Assembly (NCBI GenBank): GCA_013398955.1
Contig: VWPU01002084.1
Coordinates: forward strand, 26,417 to 90,416
Direction of reading: 5' to 3'
Source of the DNA: Callaeas wilsoni
Lineage: Eukaryota > Chordata > Aves > Passeriformes > Callaeidae
DNA: 64,000 nucleotides
Under the pieces are notes generated by a model. That model saw only the letters and a list, made by a program, of their open reading frames with translations, made no database searches and was not told the origin of the DNA. Every line of letters starts with the position of its first letter. The first letter of the stretch is position 1. This document shows, piece after piece, positions 24,075 to 39,006 of this stretch. The position numbers and the translations under genes were made by a program.

Positions 24075-27000
24075 CTGCAAAAAACAAAGAAATACAAAAT
24101 TAAGTTACTGGTTGCCAACTTTAAAAAAAAAATTATTTTACCTATTATTCCAGAAAATCCTGCTTAAAATAAAATGAACATAAATAAACTGTTCTCCTTT
24201 ATCATTTATATTGTCATGTAAATTAATTCCTGAAAGCTGAGCCGGAAGTGTCATCTCTTGGCAATTTAGCTGTAGGCAGATTACACTGGAAGTGAGATGG
24301 TCCTGGTTTCCCCAGGCAATAGTTTCACACGCCTTTTTTTTTTCAACCACAACTGTTCTGCCAACTGTGAGTTCACCAGAGAGGGACCTGGAGCACTCCT
24401 GGCTGGCTCACCACAATTAGTGCTGGGACACAAGCAGGGGCTTATGCTCAGTTCTACAGCCCGGCAAAAGCTTCCTTGATCATAAAAAATAGAACATGAG
24501 GCAGCCAAGGCTTTTCTGTTATCCTGCATGCTAATAAATAAAAGATTTTACCTGAAAAGCATTTGGGTGGAGCACACTAACTTCTAAAGCCAGAGTTTTG
24601 ATGGTTCCAAAGATATCTTTTATTTGTAGCAGCTGATAATTGTTTCAGGCTTTTTTTGTTTGTTTGTTTAAATTAAAATGCAGGAACATTTGCATTTGTC
24701 AACTAAAAATACCCAGGGGAAAACAATCTCCTATGAGAATAAATTTAAATAAACAAATAGATAAATAAAAGGTCAAAGGGGACAAATTTCATATAAAGGT
24801 GCCAAGGTACACAATGAAGACTTCTCTTCACAAACTGCACCACTGCTCAACTACTACGCTTATCTATCATCACAGGTTTAGTAAGCAGGAAATATTAGAT
24901 TCCCCTGTGAAACATTAAAATATTTACTGATAACACAAAAGGATTCTTGGGGATTGAGCAAAAGCATGAATTCCCACAGCTACTATTAAAAAAAAGGGGG
25001 GGAGGGGGAGTGGGAAGAGTTATTTGATTGGAACCTGATGCTGCAGGAGATTCCTCACTATATGATTCCCTTGGATATTTTTCCTATGAGATCGCCAATA
25101 TTTATTACTGCCAGGAAATGCAAAGACACAAAAGTGCATCCAATAATCACATCCCACAGGCACCACCTAAAATCAAACACCATTGGTCATCCTTTCCCCC
25201 CCAGAACACCCTCCTGCTGATCCTGCAAGGCTCCTGGTCCCCAATTTCTGCCTGAATAAAAGCAAGCAGAGGCCATCCATGAGCACTCCCATGGAGATCT
25301 CCACAGCCAGGACACAGAAGCACCACCCTGGACAGTCTCAAGAATGGAATTCACGTTTTCCCAATTTTTACATGCATAAAGATGCAGATTTTAACGAAGC
25401 TGCTTTCCACAGGAATTCAGCACTGTAAAATCCAGATACAACTGCTCAGGTCTGAGGAGTTTTGGCCCTCCATAAAACACAAGGAGATGCCTGTCGATGG
25501 CTACAGGCAGCCACAGAATAACCCTCTCACGCTGACCTATTCCACAGGAAAGGGACATGTAACTTCCCAGGAAAATTTCAGCACAGTAGTTTGATGAAAG
25601 GGGCTGCTAGCAACACTGTTACCCTGAAAAAGAAGTGCCTGGTTCCAAGCTGGTAGCTGCTGAGGTTTTTTAAAGATGATAAAAGTAGTAAATATAATTT
25701 CTCTCCATTCAAAGACATACTGGTAGTCCTAAAGCAGAGCTCCATTTAAGGGATTTTCACCCAATAATTTCAATCTAAACAGTCAACAGTAGTAAAATAC
25801 TAATAGAGAGCCAAATGTTTCAGGTATTTCTGATACCCAGCATTCAAGTACCTGTAGGAAAGAGACTGTGACATCACTGTCTGCTCCACAAATGAAATAA
25901 AGTTCTTTGGATGCTGTAATAAAAATCCAGTTATCAAAGGCTTCCACATGCCCAACAATTTAAAGTTTACTCCATCCAGAACACTGAGAACAACCTAAAA
26001 GCATTTGAAAAAAAGAGGTAATAGAAAACTGCAGCTTCTCAAGATTTTATTACACCAAGAATATCCTCAGATGAGTGATAACACAACAGACATCATCTGC
26101 CCAAGAACTGCAGAAGGTTATTGCTCACCAGCCACCTTTCATCTAGTGGTGAGAAGCTTCAAGTAAAATAGATGCTTATACAGATGGCAACTTATTTAAA
26201 TATCTAAAAAAAGATATAATTATTGTCACAGTTTCACCCATTACAAATAATGGGAAGTGTCAAGTGAAGCCAAAGGCTTTAAATCCAACAGTTAAGTCAA
26301 AATTCATCTACAGCACAGAAAGCCACACAGCGTGCTCCTGAAACTGTGTAATGTCCAAGACAAAAGAGGTTCAACTATTCTTGTGAGAGAAATTGTAAGG
26401 TTAACTAATTATGGACGTGTCTTTTCAAAAATAAAGCAAGCCTGCCAATGCAATTTAGCTGAAGTCTCATTTTTATAAGATTGGGCACATGCAGCGCAAA
26501 AGGACTAATAACTGCTTCCCCAACAATTAGCCATGAGTGAACAAACTAATATTTTTGGCTCAACTTTTCCCTCTCTAGTAACCACATTTAAGGCAAGTCA
26601 GACATCAACCCACTCTGGCTTTGTCAGGTTAACAAAACAGGAGAGATGCTGAGAAACCTTCCATTAACAACACCCTCTCTGCCAGGTATTTCTAGGTGAA
26701 AAAGCCCAGGTCCCAGGAGCATCAGCTCAACTCAAAGTGAAACAATCTTCTTCCACACACGGAGCTCTAATCTATTCCAGGACTTTTTTTGGACAAAAAA
26801 CTTTTCCCACTGGTGGGAAAAGTACCAGAGTTTATGCTCCACTTTTCTAACAGTTTCAACACTGCATTAAAACCTGTTCTGAATATTCTGATAACCAGCT
26901 GATTAATAGTTCCTTGAGAATAAAAGCTAAGGAAGTTTGGTTTCCTACGGATTTATGTTTCATGGTTGACTGCAGGCTGTGGCTGAGGCTTTTCCCACTG

Positions 27001-30000
27001 GGCATTCAGACAGACCCTCTCCCACGCAGGCTCTCCCGTGGTCCGGCAGCGCGGGATCTGCTGCAGCTTTTTCCTCTCACTTCAGGTCACTGCCAGGGTC
27101 TCCTCTTTATCCAGGCAACGATTCTCACAAAACTCACGGGACTTAATTATCTCTGAGTCCTCTATCCGAGGTTCAATTTGAGCTAAAGATTCAAAAACCA
27201 GAAAGAACTAGAGGGAGATTTCTTTCCCTTGACAAAGCCAAGTTAAAGCGCTGATGATTCTGGACCCAACGCACGCCGTTATCAGATACCTGCAGACCCA
27301 CCACTAATGGATCCTCCGGAGGCACAAGGGCACTGCAGAAGGTTATTTATTATTTGGATGTGCTTGTTTTAAGGCACTTTTTGTTACAATTATTTTGAAA
27401 CAAGAAGTTAAGCTAGTTAAACTTGCACTGGAACTAGAAGGCAAACCAATGGCTGGATATCCCAGCCTGGATATAATGAAAAAAAAGAGGGGGGTGTGTT
27501 GTACCATAAGTGCATCATCAAATGACATTAACAGCTTCTAGCACACATGTGTAGATAAAGTATTCATTACAGAGTATCAGTGAGTCAATGGATAGCTATG
27601 TTTCTGTTTATTACAGACTTCCTGGGTAGTCTACAGAAAAGAGAACATTAATATTCCAATATATATGTGCCAAGACAAACAGCACATCAATTTTACATTG
27701 TATACATACATTACATATTTTTTATCATGCTTTATGATCTCATTCTAACATATGCTACTCAGGTCTGCTCACAGAAACATGAAAAGAGTACAATATTATA
27801 AGCTACCCAGTCTCCTTCTATGACAGCTTTGCTACACAGTCCACAAATACTCAGAAATAGGAATTAAGTGAATCACATTTGCCAATTTTCTTTCTCTGAT
27901 TTATTAATCCTGTGACTGACACAGAACGGTTTACTGAAAAATAATTTAACTAATACAAGTAAATGCAAAATATTTAGTATTCCCAAACCCCTGTAATCTA
28001 TGTGTTAGGTATTAAAATTTACAGGCAATTATAGAGGGGGTGAACAATTGGCTGAACTCACATAAAAATTGAAAGGAACTATGACTATTGAAAAGGTCAA
28101 TTTTATAGAAAGATAAATATTTCCCTCTCATTTTCTGAACTCTGTTTATTCTTTTTCCTAGTTACTGAAGAACTCTTGTTACAACTGCTGCTGCTTACTT
28201 TGGAACCATTTTTACAGAAAAACCAAAATTTTAATGACATCAAGCTGTTGTTAGGGAAGGTATCCTATGTTATACATTACCACTGTTTTTATAAGTATTA
28301 AAAAGTATGTTTATTTCAGAATATTAAGTATATCAGTAACACGAGGTCTCCACAGTTAGAGGGAAGAAGAACATGAAGCCCATGAAGTGGAAAGGGAGAG
28401 CTCCAGTGCAGGAAGCTTAAACAAGTAAAAGGTGATAAAGATCTATGAGATTTCAGAGAATCACCACCTCTCAGACATGAGCTCAGAGTCTTCAATGATC
28501 TATTCACCTCCAAAGGCTGGGTAACACCACAGTGAGTGCTGAGGAAGCAACATTAGAAGGAAAGAAAGTGTTATGTGAATTCAAGCAACCTGGACATTTA
28601 AGGGCTGTGTATTCAACCCTCGTGGGTATTTCCAGCCTTGTTCACCACATTCACCTGCAAAACAGGAACACCACTACTTTACCTCACAGGTAGGTTTTAG
28701 TGTTACATTTATCTGCATGTTTGTAGCTCTCAATTATCTGTTATAATGCACCTCTTGATTTATGACAAATGACAAGGTTTAAATGTGTTTGTACACAGCA
28801 GCGTGAGGTACACACACCTCAGGGTTACAGCTGTAGACAAACACTTTACAAATATATTGGTCTTAAAATTCCTACGTTAAAAAGAATATTGCTTAAGCCA
28901 TCTTAAGTAAGCAGTTTTTAAATGTGTATATTTGAGACACACCAATACTCTCAAAGAAAGATTAAGGAAGACAGGTAAGAAAATAAAAATAATCATGAAT
29001 GTCCGTGGAAGTGAGCACACCAGCTGCAGAAGGAAACACACAATCAACACATTTAAGTCTGTACATGACTCAGTAGAACCCCCCATCCCATGCCAGCCAT
29101 CCACAAGAACCAACACTGTGTCAACACAGCCCCGAGGTTGTGGGGAGGAAGGCACTCGGGCCAAAGCTAAGATTATGTTTTCTAATCTTCTGGCTTTTCA
29201 CGTGTCATCACCACAGAAGAACAAGTTCAGCCTTCTGAATCCAACCAACAGTTTTAACATGATAATTCCTGTTGGTTTTTTTCTTTCCCCGAGGGTTTTT
29301 CTCCCAGAAAAAGCGCTTGTTCAAGAACATATGTAACACACGGGAGAGTGACAGGCTGCCTATCAATTTTTACCACAATGGCTCATTTTGAAGACAAGTC
29401 TTTCTTCCCCTATAGAAACACCAGCTTTTACTGAAAGCCATTAGCCTTGGGTTTTGTGATCAGATCCCAGTTGTTTGCATGTTCTACACGGGGCAATACA
29501 ATCACTGAAATAAGTCCCAGCTGTAGAAACACAATGCTATGCTGTTGCTAATGTGTGTTGTACTGATAATGAATGGTCGTCTATGCTTTAATCTGAATAA
29601 AGCTCCCAACTGCTCTGCCTCTCCTTGCCAAAAATTCCCCTTCCTCCTCCAGACTGTGGTTGCATTCCAATTACACTGCTGATTGGAATGAGCCTGCTTG
29701 GGGGAGGGAGAGGGAGGGAGGCAAATGAAGCCACACTCACGCCCCTCCTCGACTTCACGGCTGCCCCTGGGACCCAGAAATTGCTCGGGTGTTTCAACCT
29801 AAGGCTGACGTGATGTACTTGTCTCCACATTGTACAAAACTCTTCGCAAATTCACTTATTTCTTTTAGAAAAGCCATTTGTGACAGGCAAACAGTACATC
29901 GTGCACAGGTTCCAGCAGGATGGCTCAATACTTTAAACATTTTTAAACAAATTCCTACTGGTTTCTTCCATTGTTGGCACGCTCAGGAGAAACTTGTATT

Positions 30001-33000
30001 TTTCTGCTTGCATTCCCTCCTCGGACCTGTCTGAATTCCCACACGGGAAAATATAAAACAGGAGGTCTTCAACTATTTATTGAACAAAGAGTAAATAACA
30101 CCGTATGGATTTTGCAAATACAGCTGTTGAGGTAATAACTTCCTCAACTATGGTTCTGAAATAAAATTGTTTACCCCAACGATTCACATTAAGTTTTATT
30201 TTAAAGTTAATCTCTCTGAGGAATTTTTTTTTAAGGTTCCATTTCCTTTGAAAGGTGCTTTTTCTGCAGATGAACAAAATGCGACGGAACATGACCGTAA
30301 AACTAAGAGTTTACTTTTGCTTAATGAAATTCCCGCATTTTTGAAGATTGCAATTGATTGTCATCAAGAAGGGACACACAAAGGCAGGTAAACCTAGCAA
30401 ATAATGTGTTTTACAGGTGCACAGGGGTTTGGAGTCAAGGTCTTGCAGCATGAAATGGGTCAGAACACAGCAGCTGACCATTACTGCGAGCAGGATCGGC
30501 GATCGGAGCACGCTGGAAGGTTTCGTGTTGCACCCAACAGTACAGGGGGCTGCAGCTGCTCCTTCCTCAGAGCAGGTCCAGCAAGCACAGCGACACAAGG
30601 TAGAGCAGGAAGCTGAACTGGCTTAACAGAAAATTAACCTTCTGGAGAGATGGATTAGTTCACCGTTGGCTCCTAGAGCTGCACAGACTTACCCTGCAGT
30701 CACGCCACCCGCAAACCTGCTGCAAAGCAAGTGGCAGAAGCACATGGCTGCAGAGCAGGGAGGATCAGCCAGGCTGCCCTTCCTGCGCTTGTGCTGGAGA
30801 AGTGAGCACCATACCCTTATAAGAGCTTTCAGCTCTAAAAACAAAATGCACCCTCAATGTTTTCATTTTAATGCAGACATAAAGTTTTTCCTCCTGCCTC
30901 TGCTTTGCAGCTCCAGATTTTTTTTTTTTTTATTTAAAAATAAAATTAAGTTAAAAAGCAGATTTTGCCACCGGTTTACCAAAATGACCAGCTAACACCC
31001 TTCAGGTTTTTAGAGACACAATCTTCTCCTTAAACATTCAGCCTTTCCATTTCCCAAAGCACACGCAGAAATGAGGAACTAAAACACAAAAAGCACTTCT
31101 CTTGCAAGTACACACTCAACTGTTTCCAGGCTGCTCTGTTTTACTTATGGACGGCTGCTCTTTCTGGGTCTCGCAAAGCACCAGAAACTCAGAATAACCC
31201 AATGAGCTCTAAGCTAGAGTCAGTACAAAACACGTACACACACAGAGAAAGGTAGGATCATTGTTTTCCCCAATACTTCATTGTAACATTCAGCACTGCC
31301 CAGATTAACACTCCAAATTCCACCCTCTCCAGGGCCCAGCAGAGGCAGCCCACGGAGCTGCAGGTGCCATATGCCAGCACAGGGAAGCCCAGTTCACCCG
31401 AGGACACTGGACAGGCCGATGCTGATTTCAGACACTCTCTGCTCAATGAGACCCAAGGCAATCCCAGGAAGAGCTGCAGGGCAAGCAGCCAGGTGCACCC
31501 CAAACACATCTCTGGGCTGCTTCACCTGGGAGTCTTTTCCTGATGAGAAACGGGAGCTGCATCCCATGATCCCTTCTGCTCCCAAGCTATGGGAGCCAGG
31601 ACAACTGGGAAGGGATGGTGACTTCAACAGGCACAGCTGCCCCACAGCACACCTACAGCTTATACTGGTAGGAAATGAATTTCTAATTCTCTTACAGACT
31701 CAGACACCTCGTTTAAATTGAATGCAAACTTAGAATCATGTACCAATTCCGACTCTTATTAAGAATACGCATTAGAACAATTCAAAAGTACTAATGGATT
31801 TTTAAAGTGCTATTTAATACTAACATGTCAGGTTGCAAAAAAATATTCTAAGTGACATATAAAAGCATCACTGCTAGACTGATGTCCAAACACAAGGTAC
31901 ACAGCTTTAAAATAAACTCGATTAAAATATGCATTAGTATAAACATAGTACTAGAAAAGCACTTTTAACAAGAATTTCCTTTACTAATTGTTACAATTCT
32001 AAATTTTCCCATAAACACATTTCTGTAAGTTCAACTTCAACACAAGCCAGATGCTAAATCCTTAATATACTACATGTAAAGTGAAACCCATTTCCAAGGA
32101 TCACATACATTATAAGCACTGTCAGTTAGAAACTCGTGTCTCAACAAATCAGAATTTTTCCTGTGGCACTAAACAAACAAACCCACAATGACCAGCATTC
32201 AAACACCAAACAGCAATACGCATATCCAGAATGCCCTAATAATGCAATATAGTTTAAACTCCTGTGAAAGATGCCAGAACCTAACACATTTTCTGTTCAA
32301 TAGGTTCACTCTAAGTTCTCCACAAGATCAGGCTGTGCTGTGACTAGATTTAGAATTCCAGACCCATATAACTTGCATATAGCGTAACTCATGGAGGTTA
32401 AAACTCCAAATGAAAACATCACACGTTTATCAGAGAGAACAAGGATGCAATGCACCACTGGATAGAAACAGTTAAGCCAATAAATCATTCATCTCATGCA
32501 ATAATAAAATGCTGAGAGAGAGTCTCCAAGGCTATTTTAAATTCCCGTAAGGGAAGGACGACAGGACAGCGACTCCAGACTCCAGCAGTCTGTGCCGGGG
32601 ACGGCTGAGTGACTCGTGGCCGCGGCCAGATGGAGCCTGCCGAGATTTGCCATGTTTAGACTCCTGTTTTTACATCACCATGTCTACTTCACAGCATTGT
32701 TTCACCGTAAACAAAAGGTTTCCTTTTCCACTTCTCCTCCCTTACTCCACTCCAAGCCAAAAGTAAAACAAAACACAAAACCCCCCAGACCATTGAATTC
32801 TTCCTTCAAGCAGCTCATGCATTCACGTTTCCTAGATTCATTCAGCGATGGGCTCGCTGCCACACACGTCACCCACCCTATTCATGTGTCCAGTTTATTT
32901 GATACGCCTCTCAAGAGGTAAAGGAAAGAAATTATGCTGCCACTTTTGCAATGAAGATAGCAGCCCTCCCCAGGCACTGCAAACCCTACCAGGAAGGTTT

Positions 33001-36000
33001 ACAAGTCTCTTTCATGGAGATTCATGTTAATTCAAGTTAAATTGAGTAAGTAGGTGCAAAGAAAGTTGGGTTTGGTTTGTCTTTTTTTTAAGCTATATAC
33101 CAAATGTGGAAATTAAAGCTGAATGATACAAAATAAACCATGCTCATCAGGGCTCTGTGTAAATTAGGGCTTTAGCCACAGCTCAGTGAGAAAGGAACAG
33201 AAGCAACACGTGGGAAACTTAAAGAAAACAAAGGCTATTGGGAATATCTGCATTTCCTGGTTCAGTGTGGATGGAGCCTCTCAGACCAGCCAGGATGTTT
33301 CTAATGCATAACTTTCATACACTGTAAATTCCATTTCTCTTCTCCGCCCTCCTCCAAAACGGCCTAACCATCCCATCTCACCCATTTTTCAACATCTGAA
33401 AAACCAACCACTACTGTACCATGGAGCTGTCATACAGACACCACTTACACAGACTCAAAACTCTGCTGTCACCTGGGGTGGGGGGAACAACACAGCTTTA
33501 AATTAACAGCCATTAGAATACTTTAAAAGAAAAAGTCAGCAAAGATCAATTTTCAGACCAATTTCAAAGTTATCCCTTCTGTTTCTCACATTGGTGACAA
33601 GTATAAAATCTTATTCCAGTAAACAAAATCAGGGTGGGAAACAAATCCATTAAAGAGATTAAAGAATCCTGCAGCTTTGCTGTTATGTTTGCTGTAAGAG
33701 TCTCGATTATTTTTTACCCTCCTGCAGTATTAAAAAAATAGTCCATAAAAAAAAACTTCAGAGTTTTTTTTACATTACCAAGATTAACTAATCTCAAACT
33801 GCAGAGGTGGTTTTTATATCCAAGTGTGAGTGAAGTAAACTCTAATTCAATTATCCAAGAAATACTGGAATAAAATAGTTTTTAAGAGCTCAGGCAAAGT
33901 AAAGGGGGTCACTCTTATCTCAAACTCTTAGAATCGTGCTAAAAATCTTGCCTCAGTCCTTAAAGACTCCTTTACAATCCCAGCAGTCAGTTTTTAACCA
34001 AAACAGAAGCAATTAACCCAAAATTATCAACTTGCAAAATACTCAAGGGAACACAGGATCCTTCCTCTGATGGGAAAATAAAAAAGGTAACGTGGAAATT
34101 CACCCATTTATTTCTCAGCTTGTTTCGATAGGAACAGGAGCGGGGGGGAAAAGCTAAGGGGAAAAATAAATGATAGCTCTGGCTGACGTGTTTCATGCAC
34201 CTCTGACAACGAGCTGGGCACAAACCTGCCAGCAAGGAGCAGAGCCCTTGGATTTTTTTCACTGCAGTAAAACTCTCCACCCTCTGAATGAGCTGTAGTA
34301 GAGGCAACAACAAAAGAAATTCATGATCTAATTACCAACCGGACAAAAATGGCCTGAATTTTAAAAAGGGCTCAGACAAGAGGCACCTGCAGCTAAGTCA
34401 GACTCCTGGGTGTCAGGAATTGTGGATCCCAGCAGCGCTCCGGGCTGTGCTGCCAGCGCTGTCAGGACATGGCCACACGTGTGATTCAAACAGGAAGTCT
34501 CAAAACTCTGTCTCCGCTGCAGACACGATCCTTGGGGAACACCGCTACTGCTGGGGCTTTTCTGGGAAGAGGAGAAAGGAAAAGAACCAGAAAAAAAAAA
34601 AAAGATCCCAAAAGCACGGACGTAATTTACCCTTTACAAGTAATTCCCATGCCGCTCCAGCAAAATGCTGTAAATATTGATTTTATCAGCACTATCAAAA
34701 GGATTGTCAGATGCTTTTTAAGAAGTAATTCCTAACTCATGAGAAAAGCTCTGGCAACAACTTTTGTTAGGGAGGAGAAATTAATTCTAGCATTTCAAAT
34801 ATATATTTACATGATTTACAAAAAATAATCCTCTAATAAGTAAAACAATGTTAAAGAGTTCAAGAGGGTTATGATTTTGATACTATCACTAGCAAAAATC
34901 ATTAAATAAGCATCTGCCCTCAATCTAAACTCCTAGTTCAGCACAATTTTGTTTTATTACTACACCTGATGTACTGAAATGATATTATCTGGGGCAATAC
35001 AGATGAGTGATGTACTCTTACATCCTCCTGCATCATCATCAATATCCACAACCTCAGACATTCTGTCTCCTTGATAATTTGTGGATCCTGCCTCTTTTTT
35101 ATTTAGTACAGTTGAAATATTCAAGCACAATATCCCTATATTCACATTTTTTTGGAATATTGGTTTTAGTGGAATGCTTTCAACTCTGGAAGTTGCCTCT
35201 CTGTCTTTGGAACTTGACAGTTTGGCTTCTGCCAAAAATAAAACAGGGTCAGCAGGAAGGTGTGTGCACTATACACACACACCTTTACCTGGTCATGCCT
35301 CTGATGATGGAATTCTGTCTGTACCTGCAGAAATGCAACATCATCTAAATCAGGGAAACTCCAGCTGTTTAAAGGCAGCACAGATGGAAAAGCAAGACAA
35401 TGTCACCATTCAAACATCACTAAAACATTCGTGTACCTCAGTCCAGAATTATCCCCCATCACACACACATGAAGCCTCATCTCCAGGAGAGTATTACCCC
35501 ATTAGCCTATACCATTTATAAAATGATTGAGTTATTGCAGTCTTTTAATATGGACAGGTTCAGTTTGGTTTCTCTGTTTAAACAGATGTGTCCTACAGAA
35601 CAAATCTAAACAGTTTAAGAAGCTGCTGCTGTTGAACAGAGATGAGCTAACCGAATGAGCAATCTTATTTATTTCAAGCGAAGTAAAGCAACTCACAGTA
35701 AAAGCCTTGGTTTTCTTTCACTTTGGTTTTATACAAGTTGCTTAAATTATTTCATCAAATCAGTACAATTTACATAGTACTGTAAGAAATTATATAAAAG
35801 GGAATTTAAAGAAACCGAAGACCAAGAGATGCAGATGAAATAGCTCACCAATACATGGAAATAAAGGATCTTGTCCAAAAAACATTGCTATGCCATTTAA
35901 ACTACAACTTCAGAAATCTTTTGGGAAGATACAATGCTCAAGAAGTGAAACTACAATAATTTTTTGGGGAAAAAAGAACACAGAGTAGAAGATATGAAGC

Positions 36001-38039
36001 AGTAGAGTGAAGATTAAGAAAGATAACGGGATGGAGATGAGACTGAAAAGAGGAGCGTAAGGTGATTACACGAATGCAAAAAGTGTAACACTGTACATCA
36101 ACACTCCTAGCAGTACAGCAAATGGATAAAAATCCAGGAAAATATTCCCGACAAGTTCGAGAACATTTCGTTATGGAAGGCAGAATGGCTTCCAAGTGCA
36201 AGGAGCATCCAAGCATTTCCACTGGCCTCAAGCACCAGCTATGAACTGCAGACAGTCCGAGTGGACACGATGGGGATTTCGAGCGGACACAGAAACGGAA
36301 AACCCGCATTTCCCTGCAGCCTTTCACTCTAGGAACCTTCAGCCTCTTGCAGTTCTGCTCACAAAGTGCTACATTAAATCTCACTTCTGATTTCTACCAT
36401 TTCTTACACGGCTGCACAGGCAAGGTAAGAGCACACCCAGTTTTCCAGAGGAACCTTTACATGCATTTCCTAGACACACTGCTCCTTGGACATCTCAACT
36501 GCTAATTGAGTGCTATCCCAGAACACCCAAATATAATTATTTGCTAAACAAATATATTCACTTTCCAAGTACAATACTTTTTCCTCTCACCACTATCTTC
36601 TTATATCTCAATTATTTAATACTAAACACCTTCCAATGACCTAATTCCTTTAGTTTCTCTATCATTTCTGTATCTTAGAACCAATATGACAATTTATACT
36701 AAAATGAGACCAGACATAGGCTAAAACTCTGATCAGTTATATGGAGACAAAGAGGGCACAGGCTTTTTCCCCTTTACATTGCTTCATCCAACTTTGTAAA
36801 CTGTACCTCCTTTCTGTATTAACTAAATTTAAGAATTCACAAATATATTTCCTGCTCATCCTTCAGCATTGTAGACTATGAATGGCACTGTTAATGTTAA
36901 AGTGATGCAAGATTTTAAAATACTAAAAATCAAAATGCAGTGATCACCTTGGAACCGGCATCCTACATTAAATTACATCTCCAGCTAATCATGTATTTTC
37001 ACTAAATATAAGCAAATAAACCACACTAAGTCAGTTCAGGGAGTTGTGCCTGCACTCCTGGACGTTAACTGTCCTCACTAAAAGGGTCACAGGACAAGAG
37101 TGCTTTTTAGGGTGCACACAAACATTTTGTCATTTAGCAAAAAATCAAAAAAGTACCTAAACACATTCAAACTTACAAAAGAGAGATTAGAAGAAACAAA
37201 CGAGTGTCACAGATTTTGCTCCTAAATACAGACTGTTCTTCAGGAGACAAGAAAAACCATGGGATTGGAGAAGATAAAGTGTTAATCGCATATTTGGTGG
37301 TTTATGAGCCAAAGCAGTCTGAGGTTTAAACTGCTTCTGCTCAGTGCTCATCCCATTCAGAGACGATGAATCATTTCCCATTTGGCAGCACTTCTGCCTA
37401 CAAGGCTTGTCTTCTGTGAGATTTCTCCTGTAGCCTTGTAATAGATTTGCTAATTTAGTACACCTGACTTTGAGCAAAAGCTATTGTTGCCAGCTGTCAG
37501 ACTAGACCTCGTCCTGTTTATCAGACACATCTCCACCAGCCCGGCCTGCCCCAGTCACAGAAACACAACACTCCTTACTAATCCCAGGGCAGTAAATTAC
37601 TTTCTAATATCCTTGTTTTTCTTACTCTGCCAAAATACCAACACATCATAGATTTAAAGCAACAGCAAAATCAATTTATCCACAGCAGCTGGGCCCATAC
37701 CAGTTTATCCAATAACCACTTTTTTTTTAAGTCATATTTACTGTTTTAGTCATTCTGTCCATGAATTCCTGAGTTCCAGCAGTAGAGATCTGACTGTTTT
37801 AAACAAAGGTAATATAAGCTCACAGGGAGTGTATTCTAGTTTTTTAGGCAGGCCTCCACAGCTCTTTGAAAGATAAATCAGAGCAAAACAAAGTATTAAA
37901 CGCCTTACACATACTAAAACATTTCCTCATCTTCTCCAGGGCTTTGTGCATGCAAAAGAAAGTGCATTACTTGCTGTTTATAAATATTTGTGTGGACAGA
38001 AGCTCAGGGTAGGGGCAACTGAGAAAATACAGGGACAGT

Positions 38040-38106
38040 TGGGTGGGTTTTGTTGTTTTGGGGGCTTTTTGTGGTTTAGCTTTTTGTTGCTGGTTTTTTT
38101 TTAAAC
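38040..38106. repeat. GT-rich simple tract
   Basis: GGGTGGGTTTTGTTGTTTTG and following GGTTT blocks end in a T9 run. The tract lies in intron 1 and is of the same kind as the other GGTTT tracts in the window. Confidence 0.72.
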
Positions 38107-38962
38107 CTCCCTACAGTGAATCTGGGAAACATATGAAAAAACAATTTGTATATGATATTTTTATGCCTAAACAACATCTACCAGAACTTAAGCCTTTACA
38201 TTCCAGATTACATAAATCAGTTATACAGCTCCAAAAAATGCAGACCTGCTCTTTTCAGGTTTCACACACAGTGTTCACAGACATGCCCACATACTAAATG
38301 CTCTTATGATACTCTTACTCTTCTAAGTATTTTAAACCTCAGTATAATCAACAAAAATATGAGAATGCACACTCAGCTGTCAAAAAACATGGAGTATTGA
38401 CATTCCTCTCTCCCATTCTCAGGGGCTGTGGAGCCACTTACTCATCTCTATCATTCAAATCTGGCTGCTGAATTCATGCTGAGCCATCAAGGAAATGCAC
38501 CTGGACTCTTCCACCCGGGACTGACTTGGAAGGCCAGACAGAAACTGTGATTCAACACACAAAGACCATTTACCATGAGCAGGTTCCACACCACCCTGTG
38601 GTTACCTTGTGCTATACTTGTTACCAACATTAAATTTCATTGGATTTGCCTTGTAGAGTAGCAGAGGATCCCCTCTGAGCCTTTCCCTGGTGACAACAGC
38701 CATCCAACACTCCGCTGCAAACACCCTGCCCTTGCAAAGGGAACACAGGTCTGGAAGCTCAGCTGCAGGGCCAGCACCTGTTCTTCCAGGTGGGACAGAG
38801 GACAGAAACCTGGGAAAGAGAACAAAACCTTGGGATTTTAGGAAACGGAGGTGAAGTCAGAGCAAACAACAGACTCAAGAAGCAGTGTGACTTCATTGCC
38901 TTGCAACAGCTACACAGCCAGTCTAGTCCCATGTAAAGTTGATGTTCTCACAAGTAAAAAGA

Positions 38963-39006
38963 CCTATATATATATATATATACACACATACAAATATATA
39001 TATATA
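38963..39006. repeat. TA/CA compound microsatellite
   Basis: A (TA)n run passes into a short ACACAC segment and back to (TA)n. It is a simple-sequence repeat in intron 1 with no recognised function. Confidence 0.92.
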